A stretch of 64,000 nt of DNA from G963665925 sp963676345 (lineage in GTDB: Bacteria > Bacillota > Clostridia > Peptostreptococcales > Acidaminobacteraceae). Below the pieces are notes generated by a model. That model saw nothing but the letters and a program-made list of their open reading frames with translations, had not been told where the DNA came from and made no database searches. The stretch covers positions 1,089,136-1,153,135 of the forward strand of contig CAXXTS010000001.1 of assembly GCA_963676345.2 (NCBI GenBank), given 5' to 3'. This document shows positions 39,825-49,343 of this stretch, in pieces (within the stretch, counting starts at the first letter, position 1; every line of letters starts with the position of its first letter). The translations under genes were made by a program, and so were the position numbers.

Positions 39825-40082
39825 ATGAAACGTGTTGCAGTCATTGGAATAGTACTTGATGAACCAAAGGAAGCAAACTCAAAATTGAATGAAATCATAG
39901 CAGAATATAAGGATATCGTTAGGGGAAGAATGGGAATTCCTTTTTCAGATGAAGGGATTTCAGTCATTTCACTGACTGTCGTCGGATCAATGGATGAAAT
40001 CAACGGACTCACTGGCAAGCTTGGAAATGTTCAAGGGGTTAGTGTTAAAACGTCAATCTCTAAAAAAGAAATTGCTTCTTAA
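39825..40082 (+). CDS. TM1266-type putative iron-only hydrogenase system regulator
   Basis: An 85-residue protein with an ACT/NikR-like fold: 'RVAVIGIVLDEPKEANSKLNEIIAEYKDIVRGRMGIPFSDEGISVISLTVVGSMDEINGLTGKLGNVQGVSVKT'. This matches the family named for its occurrence beside [FeFe]-hydrogenase maturation genes. GGAGG precedes the ATG. The maturases hydE and hydG lie 4 kb to the right rather than next to it. Ligand and target are unknown. Confidence 0.87.
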   Translation: MKRVAVIGIVLDEPKEANSKLNEIIAEYKDIVRGRMGIPFSDEGISVISLTVVGSMDEINGLTGKLGNVQGVSVKTSISKKEIAS

Positions 40083-40121
40083 CCACAGCAATATACATAT
40101 CAGCTATAAGGTCTCAAAATG

Positions 40122-40173
40122 TAAAGCGACAACCCATGGATTTGAATTCAAATGCATAGGCTGTCGCTTTTTC
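40122..40173 (+). terminator. Terminator after the TM1266-like gene
   Basis: AAAGCGACA and TGTCGCTTT arms with an inner ATTTGAATTCAAAT palindrome, followed by TTTT. Confidence 0.75.
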
Positions 40174-40204
40174 ATTTATGATACTCGAATCACCAATTAG
40201 AATA

Positions 40205-42208
40205 TTAAAGTTCAAATACAGCAAGTGAAGAGTTCAGCTCGTCCAACTGCGCTTTATTTTGTCGCATTTTTTCACTAATAGCTTCAAGACTTTCCGTTTG
40301 CTGTACTGTTGATGCTGTAATTTCTTCTGAACCCGCTGCTGTTTGTGCTGATACTTCAGAAATATTTTCAATTTCTGTAAGTACGCCTGTTTTGATACGA
40401 TTTACATTTTCAAACTTATGCCCTAAGTCTGAAATAAGCTCCGAAACATGCTCAATAGAACCATTGATTTCATTAAAAATAATCTGTGTGTCGTTTACAG
40501 AATCGTTTACTTTATCTATCGCTGTATTTGTTCCTGAAATGGTTTCATTGGTACTGCTTACCAGCTCAACTATTTCTGAGATGATAAAGTCGATTTCCTC
40601 AGCTGACTTGGAAGACTGTTCAGCCAGTTTTCTAATTTCTTCAGCTACAACTGCAAATCCACGTCCTTGCTCGCCTGCACGCGCCGCTTCAATTGCAGCA
40701 TTGAGTGCTAGTAAATTGGTCTGATCAGAAATAGACCGGATGGTAACAATGATTTCACTAATGGTCGATGATTTTTTAGCAAGTTCATCGATACTGTGAT
40801 TAACCACACGTGTTGCATTCACATTCTCTTCAAAATTATCTTTTAAAGATGTGAGAGACGTCTCCGATTTTTTACTTGTATCCAGCACTTCATCTGTCAG
40901 CCCGATTGTTGTACGCAGTCCTTCGGTAGCCGTATCAATATGCTCAGAAAGATCATTCATGGCCTTGACTGACTCACCACTGGACTGTGCTTGTGATGTC
41001 GCCCCTTGTGCAATCTCTTCAACCGATTTTGATATTTCATCATTGCTGAAAGTAACGTTGTCGATTATTCCTTGTATTTGAACCGTAGATTCAGTAATAT
41101 CGTCCGCCAATCGATGCGTTTGTTTCAACAAGTGTTGAATATCTGAAAGCATTTTATTAAAACTTCTTGCCAGAAGACCGATTTCGTCTTTGCTGTCATA
41201 CTCAACACGTACGGCCAAATTCCCATTACCTGCCAGCTCCATGTTTTCAACGAGAAGACCAATAGGTTTGAATAGCTTAGATGCAATAATGGTTATTATG
41301 GCACCGACTAAAACCAGTACAAAAGCAAGGATGCCCGTGATTTTTGTCATAATGGCCTGAACTGATTCTGAAAAATCGGACTCAGGTACAGCTGCAACAA
41401 GCGTCCAGTCTCCGTATTTTCTGAATGATGCCAGCATTTTTCCATTTTCATAATCATACTCGAAAAAGCCTTCGCTTCCTTGCTTTAAAGGTGCCAATAC
41501 ATCAACATCATTAATATTGATGCCAACCTGTTCTGGGTTCTTATGGTACAAGGTTGTCCCATCCGCTCCGATAATGTAAGCATAACCGCTTTTTCCAATC
41601 TTAAAACCTTCAATCATGCTTTGCAGTCCTATAACCTCTTTCAAATCATTAATATAAGATGGCTCTAGGCCTACTTGAACAATTCCAGGTTCATCGAGTC
41701 TAGATACTCCAATGTATTGAAAGAGCGTAGCATCGGTTCCTCTCTCAGAAGGTGCTTGAGCTAAGCGTCCTCTGTCTTTTCCAATTAGATCTAAAAACGG
41801 TAGCGTTTGCTCTGACGTATTGAAATCAAAACCGTAAAAGCCTTCAATATTCCCGCTTCTTAAAACCCCTTCTCTATCTATCACATGAATTTCATCTACT
41901 TTTATACTTGCAGCTAAATCTTGCATTGTCTGAAGATTCATGACCTCTGGATTATGATGTATAACTTCCGCCACAGCCTGTGTCAAATCCAGATTTTTTT
42001 CATCTAAAGTATTAAAAAAAGTTTCTTCAACTTGAGTACGTGTTGCAATATTTTCAGTTAGATTATCTATCTGTGACGTCATTTGGCTTTGAATCAACGT
42101 CATTACAAGGTTATTTTGAATTTGACCTAGAATCACATATCCAATGACGACAATGGCCGTAATTAGAACAGTGATCACTGGCACCAACAATTTGTTTTTC
42201 AATTTCAT
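40205..42208 (-). CDS. Methyl-accepting chemotaxis protein with double-Cache sensor
   Basis: A 667-residue chemoreceptor. TM1 is about residues 8-29, followed by an extracellular dCache_1-type domain (30-285; '[14 protein letters not shown]', '[24 protein letters not shown]', '[12 protein letters not shown]'), TM2 (about 290-312), HAMP, and a signalling domain with [29 protein letters not shown]. The dCache family often binds amino acids or organic acids, but no ligand motif is clear here. It is transcribed alone. Confidence 0.93.
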   Translation of the reverse strand: MKLKNKLLVPVITVLITAIVVIGYVILGQIQNNLVMTLIQSQMTSQIDNLTENIATRTQVEETFFNTLDEKNLDLTQAVAEVIHHNPEVMNLQTMQDLAASIKVDEIHVIDREGVLRSGNIEGFYGFDFNTSEQTLPFLDLIGKDRGRLAQAPSERGTDATLFQYIGVSRLDEPGIVQVGLEPSYINDLKEVIGLQSMIEGFKIGKSGYAYIIGADGTTLYHKNPEQVGININDVDVLAPLKQGSEGFFEYDYENGKMLASFRKYGDWTLVAAVPESDFSESVQAIMTKITGILAFVLVLVGAIITIIASKLFKPIGLLVENMELAGNGNLAVRVEYDSKDEIGLLARSFNKMLSDIQHLLKQTHRLADDITESTVQIQGIIDNVTFSNDEISKSVEEIAQGATSQAQSSGESVKAMNDLSEHIDTATEGLRTTIGLTDEVLDTSKKSETSLTSLKDNFEENVNATRVVNHSIDELAKKSSTISEIIVTIRSISDQTNLLALNAAIEAARAGEQGRGFAVVAEEIRKLAEQSSKSAEEIDFIISEIVELVSSTNETISGTNTAIDKVNDSVNDTQIIFNEINGSIEHVSELISDLGHKFENVNRIKTGVLTEIENISEVSAQTAAGSEEITASTVQQTESLEAISEKMRQNKAQLDELNSSLAVFEL

Positions 42209-42292
42209 TTTAGTCCTCCATATCCACCCATGAACCCATTATAGTCTTTAAATTACTTTTACCCCGATTTACGTTCTAATATACGCAAGATA

Positions 42293-42338
42293 CAAAAAAA
42301 CACCGATTTTCACATCTATTATGTGAAAATCGGTGTTC
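42293..42338 (-). terminator. Terminator of idi
   Basis: AACACCGATTTTCACAT and its exact complement around a 5-nt loop, followed by TTTTTTT on the minus strand. Confidence 0.92.
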
Positions 42339-42362
42339 GCGCTCCTATTAAACTCCATGCAC

Positions 42363-42896
42363 TTACTTTTCAAAAAGTACAGTCTCACTTACATTATCCA
42401 TTATAATTCTAAACCACTGAGTGTATTTTTCAGGGTGCTTCTTCATATCACTGATTAACTGTCCGTAGCTAACCCAAATGACTTGGTCTACTTCTTCAGG
42501 ATTAAATGGAATATCAGACCCATTAAACTCACCAATAAGCACATGGTCATACTCATGCTCAATCATATTGTGATCCAATTCAGCATGGTAGGTGAATTGA
42601 TACACTTCACGAACATCACAGTCAATACCGAGTTCCTCCACAAGACGTCTATGTGCAGCTGCTTCTACACCCTCGCCCATACGGGGATGTGAACAACACG
42701 CATTGGTATAGAGCCCACCAGAGTGATATTTGCTGAGCGCGCGTCTTTGAAGTAGAATTTCTTTATTTTTATTAAACAGAAATACTGAAAAGGCTCTATG
42801 CATCTTGCCCTCAATATGCGCCTGCATCTTTTCCATTTCCCCCACTTGATGATCATTTTCATCAACCAGTATTACATATTCTTCACGTCTAGACAC
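42363..42896 (-). CDS. idi: Isopentenyl-diphosphate isomerase, type 1 (Nudix)
   Basis: A 177-residue Nudix enzyme interconverting IPP and DMAPP for isoprenoid synthesis. The metal and active-site Cys region is TNACCSHPRMGEG, the Nudix box is GEGVEAAAHRRLVEELGI, and the catalytic Glu/Tyr region is EHEYDHVLIG. The start is GTG 42896, 5 nt after GGAGG; it overlaps the upstream gene's stop by 8 nt, indicating coupling. Many Firmicutes use the unrelated type-2 flavin enzyme, so a type-1 form is worth noting. Related Nudix hydrolases are a possible alternative, but the TNxCCSHP motif argues for idi. Confidence 0.88.
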   Translation of the reverse strand: MSRREEYVILVDENDHQVGEMEKMQAHIEGKMHRAFSVFLFNKNKEILLQRRALSKYHSGGLYTNACCSHPRMGEGVEAAAHRRLVEELGIDCDVREVYQFTYHAELDHNMIEHEYDHVLIGEFNGSDIPFNPEEVDQVIWVSYGQLISDMKKHPEKYTQWFRIIMDNVSETVLFEK

Positions 42897-43230
42897 GCTT
42901 TCCTCCAACCAGCTCCTCGAGCTTCTGTTCCGTTCTAAACTTGTACAGATTCAAATAGCCAAAAAAGACAAGGCTTCCTGCAATCACAGGGAAGACCCCC
43001 TGAACAAAAATACAAAAAATACCCATTAGTATTGATAAAACGGCTGTTTTTTTATGAAATGTCTTATAGAGAACATCATAGCTGCTTTGATCCATTCCCT
43101 TTACCGGCATAACCGTAATGACATGCGCACCCTTTTTCTCATTATGGCTACCTGCAGGCTTTTTCCCGAGTGTAAACATCCATGCGCCAAAGCACCAATA
43201 AGCAACCAAGACATAAATAGTTGGACTCAT
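42889..43230 (-). CDS. Small membrane protein of unknown function
   Basis: A 113-residue protein with a hydrophobic N-terminus (about residues 4-22), a polar segment (23-62) and a hydrophobic hairpin (about 63-95), ending in a charged tail. It resembles short DUF3784-like membrane proteins in layout, but I cannot assign a family firmly. The stop overlaps the idi start by 8 nt, so the two are an operon; a link to isoprenoid use is not shown. Confidence 0.65.
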   Translation of the reverse strand: MSPTIYVLVAYWCFGAWMFTLGKKPAGSHNEKKGAHVITVMPVKGMDQSSYDVLYKTFHKKTAVLSILMGIFCIFVQGVFPVIAGSLVFFGYLNLYKFRTEQKLEELVGGKRV

Positions 43231-43430
43231 ATTGTTTCCCCTTTATATAATTACTGTTTTATAGTTCTAATCTCACCATACCCCAGTAGCCCTTATAAGC
43301 CACTGTAAATCGTGTATCAGTCATTTATTATATCATAAACAACGACTTAATTATTTCCTGCAATTCTATTGTAAACACTTGTGTACAGAATATCTATGTA
43401 ATTTTACACAGATTTCATATCACAAATGTG

Positions 43431-43459
43431 TTGACTTTCAATTTTGTATTTGATATTCT
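43431..43459 (+). promoter_or_regulatory. Sigma-A promoter of the hydE-hydG leader
   Basis: TTGACT (43431-43436), a 17-nt spacer, TATTCT (43454-43459). A start near 43466 gives a leader of about 630 nt. The upstream part 43231-43430 has no gene. Confidence 0.7.
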
Positions 43460-43502
43460 TTTCACAAATCTACCTTGTTTATGAGTTTTATGATTCTTAT
43501 AG

Positions 43503-43637
43503 ATGAGGCACATAACAACTTTCATTGTTAACGACCTTATGGAAAAGAAAAATTCTGATCCCGGAGGATGTTCACTGTAACGGCATTGCCGTTAATTTTA
43601 GTGTGCTCAAACCTCCAAATCAGTTGGAGGTTTTTTT
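43503..43637 (+). promoter_or_regulatory. Riboswitch-like attenuator upstream of hydE (ligand unknown)
   Basis: Domain 1: ATGAGG-CACA-TAACAA pairs with TTGTTA-ACGA-CCTTAT (43503-43540), a hairpin with a symmetric 4x4 internal loop. Domain 2: CTGAT (43555-43559) plus GGAGG (43563-43567) pair with CCTCC (43612-43616) plus ATCAG (43619-43623), enclosing CACT/AGTG and TAACGGC/GCCGTTA stems. The same CCTCC can instead pair with GGAGG 43626-43630 directly before seven T (43631-43637), a terminator. The two folds exclude each other, the hallmark of an ON-type riboswitch. It matches no riboswitch class I can name. Confidence 0.65.
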
Positions 43638-43662
43638 ATATTCGGAAAAGACAAAGAAATGC

Positions 43663-44022
43663 ACAGATTCATATAATAGAAAATGGCTTTGCTCGCAAAG
43701 AGCTATTTTCTATTATATGAATCTGTATATGGCGCGGCTAGCGACGTGAGCGCCGGTACGGTGCTCTGTGATTTCAGCTTTGAAATCCACATGCTCATAT
43801 AAAAAAATGGCTTTGCTCGCAAAGAGCTATTTTCTATTATATGAATCTGTATATGGCGCGGCTAGCGACGTGAGCGCCGGTACGGTGCTCTGTGATTTCA
43901 GCTTTGAAATCCACATGCTCATATAAAAAAATGGCTTTGCTCGCAAAGAGCTATTTTCTATTATATGAATCTGTATATGGCGCGACTAGCTATCGTGAGC
44001 GCCGGTACGGTGCTCTGTGATT
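43663..44022 (+). repeat. 124-bp tandem repeat (about 2.7 copies) with long palindrome
   Basis: Units begin at 43683, 43807 and 43931 (period exactly 124). Units 1 and 2 are nearly identical; unit 3 diverges near 43985 (GCGCGACTAGCTATCGTG) and is cut at 44022. Each unit holds hairpins: CTTTG-ctcg-CAAAG, GAGCGCC-ggta-CGGTGCTC, and GATTTC-agcttt-GAAATC. Before unit 1 only, 43663-43684 is the exact inverse of 43705-43726, giving a 22-bp stem extended by the inner pairs. It encodes no plausible protein. Confidence 0.9.
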
Positions 44023-44096
44023 TTTATGAGACACACTTTGTAATTTTCAAAACTTTAATTCAACCTTCAGGCCTGTTGCTACGAAAGGAATATTAA

Positions 44097-45155
44097 ATGG
44101 CAAAAACATTATTACTGCGTCTGGCTAACGGTGAAATGCTGGACAAAACTGAACTGGTAACTCTACTAAATACACTTGATGACTCAGAAAACTCAGACCT
44201 TAGAGAACTTCTATTTTCTGAAGCACGTAAGCAACGTGAAAAGTACTACAGTGAAGATGTTTACATGCGTGGTCTGATAGAATTTACAAATTACTGCAAA
44301 CAAAGTTGTGCTTACTGCGGTATACGAAGCGGTAATCAAGATGCAGACCGCTACAGACTGTCTAATGAACAAATTTTAGATTGCTGCCGCGAAGGGTACA
44401 GACTTGGCTATAGAACATTCGTCCTTCAAGGCGGTGAAGATGCCTACTATACAGATGAAAAAATAATAGAACTCATCCACCAAATAAAGGACCAGTTCCC
44501 AGAAGCGGCACTAACACTTTCTATTGGCGAACGCTCTCGTGAAAGCTATCAGGCAATAAAAAATGCTGGTGTTGACAGATACCTGCTACGCCACGAGACA
44601 GCAAATAAAGAAATATACGAAAACATCCACCCTAACATGAGCTATGAAAATAGACGGCGCTGCCTACAGGATTTGAAAGAGCTTGGTTTCCAAGTGGGTG
44701 CAGGTTTTATGGTAGGACTACCTGGACAAGAAAATGAACATCTTGCAGAAGACTTACTTTTCTTAAAATCACTCAATCCACATATGATTGGCATCGGCCC
44801 TTTTATACCGCATGAAGATACCCCTCTTGGGGTTCATAAAGGCGGTACGGTTGAAAAAACACTGATTATGGTGGCTCTGACTAGGCTGGTTGTTCCCCAT
44901 ACACTACTCCCATCAACAACTGCACTTGGAACACTTGATCCACTTGGAAGGGAAAAAGCACTCAAGGCAGGCGCAAATGTTGTTATGCCAAACCTTTCTC
45001 CTACCAATGTGCGTGAGAAATATGAACTATATAAAGATAAGATCTGTACAGGGGACGAAGCAGCCCACTGCCGATCTTGTATCGAGCGAAGAATCAACTC
45101 AACTGGCTATAGAGTAAACATGTCCCGTGGGGACCACTTTGAATGGAGGGCTTAA
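44097..45155 (+). CDS. hydE: [FeFe]-hydrogenase H-cluster radical SAM maturase HydE
   Basis: A 352-residue radical SAM enzyme that helps build the diiron subcluster of the hydrogenase active site. The 4Fe-4S motif CxxxCxxC is C67, C71, C74 (YCKQSCAYCGIRSGN). A TIM barrel follows, with 'LQGGEDAYYTDEKI', 'RHETANKEIYENIHP' and 'FMVGLPGQ', typical of HydE. The start ATG 44097 has AAAGGAA at 6 nt. hydG begins 1 bp after its stop. No hydF or hydrogenase structural gene is in the window. Confidence 0.92.
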   Translation: MAKTLLLRLANGEMLDKTELVTLLNTLDDSENSDLRELLFSEARKQREKYYSEDVYMRGLIEFTNYCKQSCAYCGIRSGNQDADRYRLSNEQILDCCREGYRLGYRTFVLQGGEDAYYTDEKIIELIHQIKDQFPEAALTLSIGERSRESYQAIKNAGVDRYLLRHETANKEIYENIHPNMSYENRRRCLQDLKELGFQVGAGFMVGLPGQENEHLAEDLLFLKSLNPHMIGIGPFIPHEDTPLGVHKGGTVEKTLIMVALTRLVVPHTLLPSTTALGTLDPLGREKALKAGANVVMPNLSPTNVREKYELYKDKICTGDEAAHCRSCIERRINSTGYRVNMSRGDHFEWRA

Positions 45156-45156
45156 C

Positions 45157-46542
45157 ATGTCACTATTTATCGATCACGATTATATTGAATCATTAATTAC
45201 AGAAAATACAGCGCCAACGAAAGAGGAAATATTAGAAATATGCAGCAAAGCTGGTGATCTAAAAGGCTTAACACATGCAGAAGTTGCAAAACTTGTCCAT
45301 GTTGACGACCCTGAACTCCTTAAGGTCATTTTCAAAACAGCCGGCTCTATCAAACAAAAGATTTACGGTAACCGCGTTGTTATGTTTGCCCCTCTATATA
45401 TCAGCAATCACTGTGTTAATACCTGTAGTTACTGTGGTTTCCAGCACAATAACGATTTGTGCCGCAAGAAACTGACAATGGAAGAAATCGAAACTGAAGT
45501 ACGTATTCTTGAAAAAATGGGCCATAAGAGACTTGCTCTTGAGGCGGGCGAGGATCCTAAAAATTGTCCTATTGAATATGTCCTTGATTCGATTGATACA
45601 ATATACAACACTTCTGAAGCACAAGGCAGTATTCGTCGTATCAATGTAAATATTGCTGCGACAACAGTGGACGAGTATAAGATGCTCAAGGATAAAGGCA
45701 TTGGAACTTATATCTTATTCCAAGAGTCTTATCACAAGCCAACATATGAAAAGAATCATATGAAAGGTCCTAAAGCAAATTATGAGTATCACCTAACTGC
45801 ATTTGATCGTGCCCAAGAAGCTGGCATTGATGATGTGGGCGGCGGCGTTTTATTCGGACTTCATGATTATCGTTTTGAGATTCTCTCCCTTATGCTTCAT
45901 AACGATCATCTTGAAAAAGAATGGGGCGTAGGTTTCCATACAATCTCTGTACCAAGACTCAAAAAAGCTGAAGGAATGACTCTTGAGCAGTTCCCGCACC
46001 TAGTTAGCGATGAGGATTTCAAAAAAATCGTTGCGGTTATTCGACTTGCTGTACCATTCACAGGTATTATCATGTCTACAAGAGAATCTGCTGCTATGAG
46101 AAACGAAGTCATTGATTACGGTGTATCTCAAGTAAGCGCTGGCTCATGTACAGGTGTCGGCGGCTATAAGGAATCTGAAAATGAGGTACATGATTTTGAT
46201 CAGTTCAAAAAAGAAGATGAAAGAACACCACTTCAGGTTGTAAAGGCACTCATCAACGATGGTTATATACCAAGCTACTGTACAGCATGCTATCGTTCAG
46301 GAAGAACAGGCGACCGCTTTATGCAGCTTGCTAAATCTGGTCAAATCGGCAATGTATGTAACCCAAATGCCCTCATGACACTCATGGAATTTGTTTGCGA
46401 CTATGGTGATGAAGAACTTCTTGAAAAAGGCAAACGTACCATTTATGCAGAAGTTGAAAAAATTGCCCGCGATGATATCAAGTCACTTACACTGAGCAAT
46501 CTGAAAAAGATTGAAGCTGGCGAACGCGACTTATTCCTTTAA
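45157..46542 (+). CDS. hydG: [FeFe]-hydrogenase H-cluster radical SAM maturase HydG
   Basis: A 461-residue tyrosine lyase making the CO and cyanide ligands of the H-cluster. The N-terminal radical SAM motif is C86, C90, C93 (HCVNTCSYCGF). The C-terminal extension carries the second cluster motif CTACYRSGRTGDRFM with a further Cys in GNVCNPNALM, which separates HydG from ThiH. The start is ATG 45157 after GGAGGG. It forms an operon with hydE and is followed by a strong terminator. Confidence 0.95.
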   Translation: MSLFIDHDYIESLITENTAPTKEEILEICSKAGDLKGLTHAEVAKLVHVDDPELLKVIFKTAGSIKQKIYGNRVVMFAPLYISNHCVNTCSYCGFQHNNDLCRKKLTMEEIETEVRILEKMGHKRLALEAGEDPKNCPIEYVLDSIDTIYNTSEAQGSIRRINVNIAATTVDEYKMLKDKGIGTYILFQESYHKPTYEKNHMKGPKANYEYHLTAFDRAQEAGIDDVGGGVLFGLHDYRFEILSLMLHNDHLEKEWGVGFHTISVPRLKKAEGMTLEQFPHLVSDEDFKKIVAVIRLAVPFTGIIMSTRESAAMRNEVIDYGVSQVSAGSCTGVGGYKESENEVHDFDQFKKEDERTPLQVVKALINDGYIPSYCTACYRSGRTGDRFMQLAKSGQIGNVCNPNALMTLMEFVCDYGDEELLEKGKRTIYAEVEKIARDDIKSLTLSNLKKIEAGERDLFL

Positions 46543-46573
46543 TCTAATATTAATTCAAGTCTACTTGAATTAA

Positions 46574-46612
46574 TAAAAATGGCTGTTTACATATTGTAAA
46601 CAGCCATTTTTT
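46574..46612. terminator. Bidirectional terminator between hydG and the MCP gene
   Basis: AAAATGGCTGTTTACA and TGTAAACAGCCATTTT with T runs on both strands. A second hairpin, TTAATTCAAGT-ct-ACTTGAATTAA, lies just before it. Confidence 0.92.
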
Positions 46613-46619
46613 CATTTTA

Positions 46620-48347
46620 TTAAGCTCTAAACTGCTTAAGGGTGCTTCTAAGATCGTCAATAATCCAGTTGAGCTGATCAATAGATGCAACAATTTCTTC
46701 TATATTGGCAGACTGCTCTTCAGCAGATGCACTCACTTGCTGTATCATTCCAGCACTTTGAACACCGACTTTTGAAACCTCTTCAACATGCCCAAGAACC
46801 GTTTCCTTGAGAATATCTACTTTTGAAATGCCCTCTGCAAGCACAGAAACTTCCTGTGTGACAGTGCGTACGCTTTCACTTGACAGGTCATAGGCAGTTT
46901 GTGTGCGCTTAAGTTGTTGCTCTGCTTGGAGTACCGTCTCAGAATTTGACTCTGTTACCCTGCTTGAATTTTCAATTTCCAGAGCGACCTCAGAAATAAT
47001 CGTATCGATTTCGGCCGCTGCATCACGCGACTCTTCTGCAAGCTGTCTAATTTCTTCTGCAACAACCGCAAATCCACGGCCTTGTTCTCCTGCACGCGCT
47101 GCTTCTATGGACGCATTTAGTGCCAGCAGATTCGTCTGATTTGAGATACTGCGAATAGACTCAATAATACTCACCACGTTCTTAGACTTTTCCATAAGTG
47201 CATCCATACTGCTCTTAATCTCAGAAAACCCTCTTGTCGTATCATCTAGAATAACGCCCATTTCCTTAAGGCTTGTTCCAGACTGGGTATTTGAATTTTC
47301 TAGGAAATCACTCGCATCCATTGCACGTTTAGTGTTTTGGAGCAAGTCTGTCAACTGGGTGCTGAGCTGAGCAGTGAGTTCATTAACTGCAAGTAAGGCA
47401 TCTGCTTGATTTGTTATCCCCCCACTTACTTCATTAAGTGTCACAGAGGTTTCTTCTATCATTTTTGCAACTGCATGACTCGACCCTTGAACATCATTAT
47501 ATGTCTCGCCAAGAGAATCCGTACCCTTGCTGATATTCTGCATTATGGCTTTATTATTTTTTATCATGGTCTCAAAACTATCTTTAAGCACTTCCAGCTC
47601 GCCAAAGAATTTCCCATTAATCGAAACGGTCAAATCATACGCTGCTAGACGCTTTGCAGTTTCAGAGAGCGTTGAGATCGGACGAACGATGCTTTTTGAT
47701 ACCCCAAGAATCAGTAGTTCAATAACCACAAGCAGAGTCAGCGCGATCAGCGTGGAACGAATCAAACTGTCAGTCATCGTGTCCAGTTCCTGTTGAATAT
47801 TATAGTCAATACCCAGCACTGCATAAACACGTCCATCTTCTGATAGCAATGGATAATAATTGGTCATCATCCGTCCCCATTCGCTATCTTCAAAAATGCC
47901 CACTACCGCTTTTTTCGTTCTGTAAACATCCTTATAAATGGATATATAATCCTCTTCAACAGCTTCACCTATGACGACACCGTCTTTATCCATATAGGCA
48001 TAACCGTCTGCCAAATAGACAATCTCCGATTGGTCTGTCTCACGACCCAAATATATGTACTTGATATTACCTGTTGATTTTATGGTATTCAGTAAATGCT
48101 CCAAGCTTTGATATGACGCACTTGCCATATCATCCTGCGTGCGGAACGTATCAATTACATGCTCACCTGAATGTTCCTCTACACGTTCATAAACCTTTTG
48201 TGATAGACTAATGGCATTTTTTTTAATCATGTTAAAACTTGACCAATACATGACCCCTAAAAGAGATGCTACCAAAATCAAGGTGGCTGTCATAATCGGC
48301 CACGCTATTTTGAACCAAATCTTACATTTAACCCTTTGTTGTTTCAT
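46620..48347 (-). CDS. Methyl-accepting chemotaxis protein
   Basis: A 575-residue chemoreceptor: TM1 about residues 12-33, an extracellular domain of ~160 residues with a Cache-like end ('[17 protein letters not shown]'), TM2 (about 196-218), HAMP ('[25 protein letters not shown]'), and a signalling domain with [38 protein letters not shown] precedes the ATG. It is transcribed convergently with hydEG; no neighbour suggests a ligand. Confidence 0.92.
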   Translation of the reverse strand: MKQQRVKCKIWFKIAWPIMTATLILVASLLGVMYWSSFNMIKKNAISLSQKVYERVEEHSGEHVIDTFRTQDDMASASYQSLEHLLNTIKSTGNIKYIYLGRETDQSEIVYLADGYAYMDKDGVVIGEAVEEDYISIYKDVYRTKKAVVGIFEDSEWGRMMTNYYPLLSEDGRVYAVLGIDYNIQQELDTMTDSLIRSTLIALTLLVVIELLILGVSKSIVRPISTLSETAKRLAAYDLTVSINGKFFGELEVLKDSFETMIKNNKAIMQNISKGTDSLGETYNDVQGSSHAVAKMIEETSVTLNEVSGGITNQADALLAVNELTAQLSTQLTDLLQNTKRAMDASDFLENSNTQSGTSLKEMGVILDDTTRGFSEIKSSMDALMEKSKNVVSIIESIRSISNQTNLLALNASIEAARAGEQGRGFAVVAEEIRQLAEESRDAAAEIDTIISEVALEIENSSRVTESNSETVLQAEQQLKRTQTAYDLSSESVRTVTQEVSVLAEGISKVDILKETVLGHVEEVSKVGVQSAGMIQQVSASAEEQSANIEEIVASIDQLNWIIDDLRSTLKQFRA

Positions 48348-48637
48348 AATTTTCCCCCTACAAACTAAATTTCACTCATGTCAAGATCTTGCTCATTTGA
48401 TAATTTTTTATCATATCTCTATTTTTACAGAACTATGCATAGTTTAATTCAATTTTTGGTCATTTACAACCATGAAATTGATCGAATAATGTCGAACATA
48501 AATCTTTTTTAATCCTACGTAAACTATTCAATAATTTTGGACCTATTTTGTGGGTTCTGACAAATTATACAATGACATCTTGAAGTCTACTATAATGAGA
48601 GATATGATGAGGACAGCAAACAAAAGGATGATATTTT

Positions 48638-49228
48638 ATGAAAATTATGATCGTATCGGATACTGAATCTCGCTATATTTGGGATCATTTCAACAGAGAA
48701 AAATTCAAGGACATAGAACTTATCATTTCTTGTGGTGATTTGAAATCCGCCTATTTGCAGTTTCTTGTTACAATGATGCGTATTCCGCTTATTTATGTTC
48801 ACGGCAATCATGATGAGTCATACATTCAAAGTCCGCCACTTGGCTGTGACAGTATTGATGATCAGGTGTTTACCTATAAAGGCTATCGCTTTCTTGGACT
48901 AGGCGGCTCCCCAGAATACCGCGGAGGGCGTTTTCAATACTCTGAAAAAGTCATGGTCAAGCGATATAAAAAGCACATGAGAAAAATAAAAAAAATGGGT
49001 GGTATTGATGTACTCGTAACACACAGTCCTGCCTATCACCTTGGAGACGGCGAAGACTTTGCACATGTCGGATTTCAGGTTTTCAGAGATATTCTTGACA
49101 CTTGGAAGCCTAAGTACCATTTCCATGGGCACCAGCATCTAAACTACGGGCAAAAAAATGAGCGCACGATCCAGTATGAAAATACATGTATCATCAACGC
49201 TCATGGTTACTATATATTAGAGATATAA
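48638..49228 (+). CDS. Calcineurin-like metallophosphoesterase
   Basis: A 196-residue phosphoesterase: SCGDLK, YVHGNHDE, THSPAYH and HFHGHQH are the later metal motifs. The first motif, usually DxH, is SDTES here, so the His ligand is missing; the phosphoesterases of this small subgroup may use another residue or a single metal. Substrate unknown. GATGATATTTT gives only a weak ribosome site. It is monocistronic with a hairpin terminator. Confidence 0.85.
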   Translation: MKIMIVSDTESRYIWDHFNREKFKDIELIISCGDLKSAYLQFLVTMMRIPLIYVHGNHDESYIQSPPLGCDSIDDQVFTYKGYRFLGLGGSPEYRGGRFQYSEKVMVKRYKKHMRKIKKMGGIDVLVTHSPAYHLGDGEDFAHVGFQVFRDILDTWKPKYHFHGHQHLNYGQKNERTIQYENTCIINAHGYYILEI

Positions 49229-49284
49229 GACCGCACTGTGCAAATCTCCTCCAAAATGGTCTAAGAAAAACACATTACTTTTTT

Positions 49285-49306
49285 ATGCTGGCCTATGTGC
49301 CAGCAT
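49285..49306 (+). terminator. Terminator of the phosphoesterase gene
   Basis: ATGCTGGC-ctatgt-GCCAGCAT, then TTTATTCTTTT on the plus strand. Confidence 0.75.
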
Positions 49307-49343
49307 TTATTCTTTTAATCTACTTTTCAATCAGCATAACGGA

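Noticed and set aside
43503..43640. Fluoride or lysine riboswitch at the hydE leader
   Set aside because: GATG and GAGG blocks resemble parts of these classes, but the order and remaining conserved bases do not fit.
43683..44022. CRISPR array
   Set aside because: The period is 124 bp with no unique spacers; the units are tandem copies, not repeat-spacer alternation.
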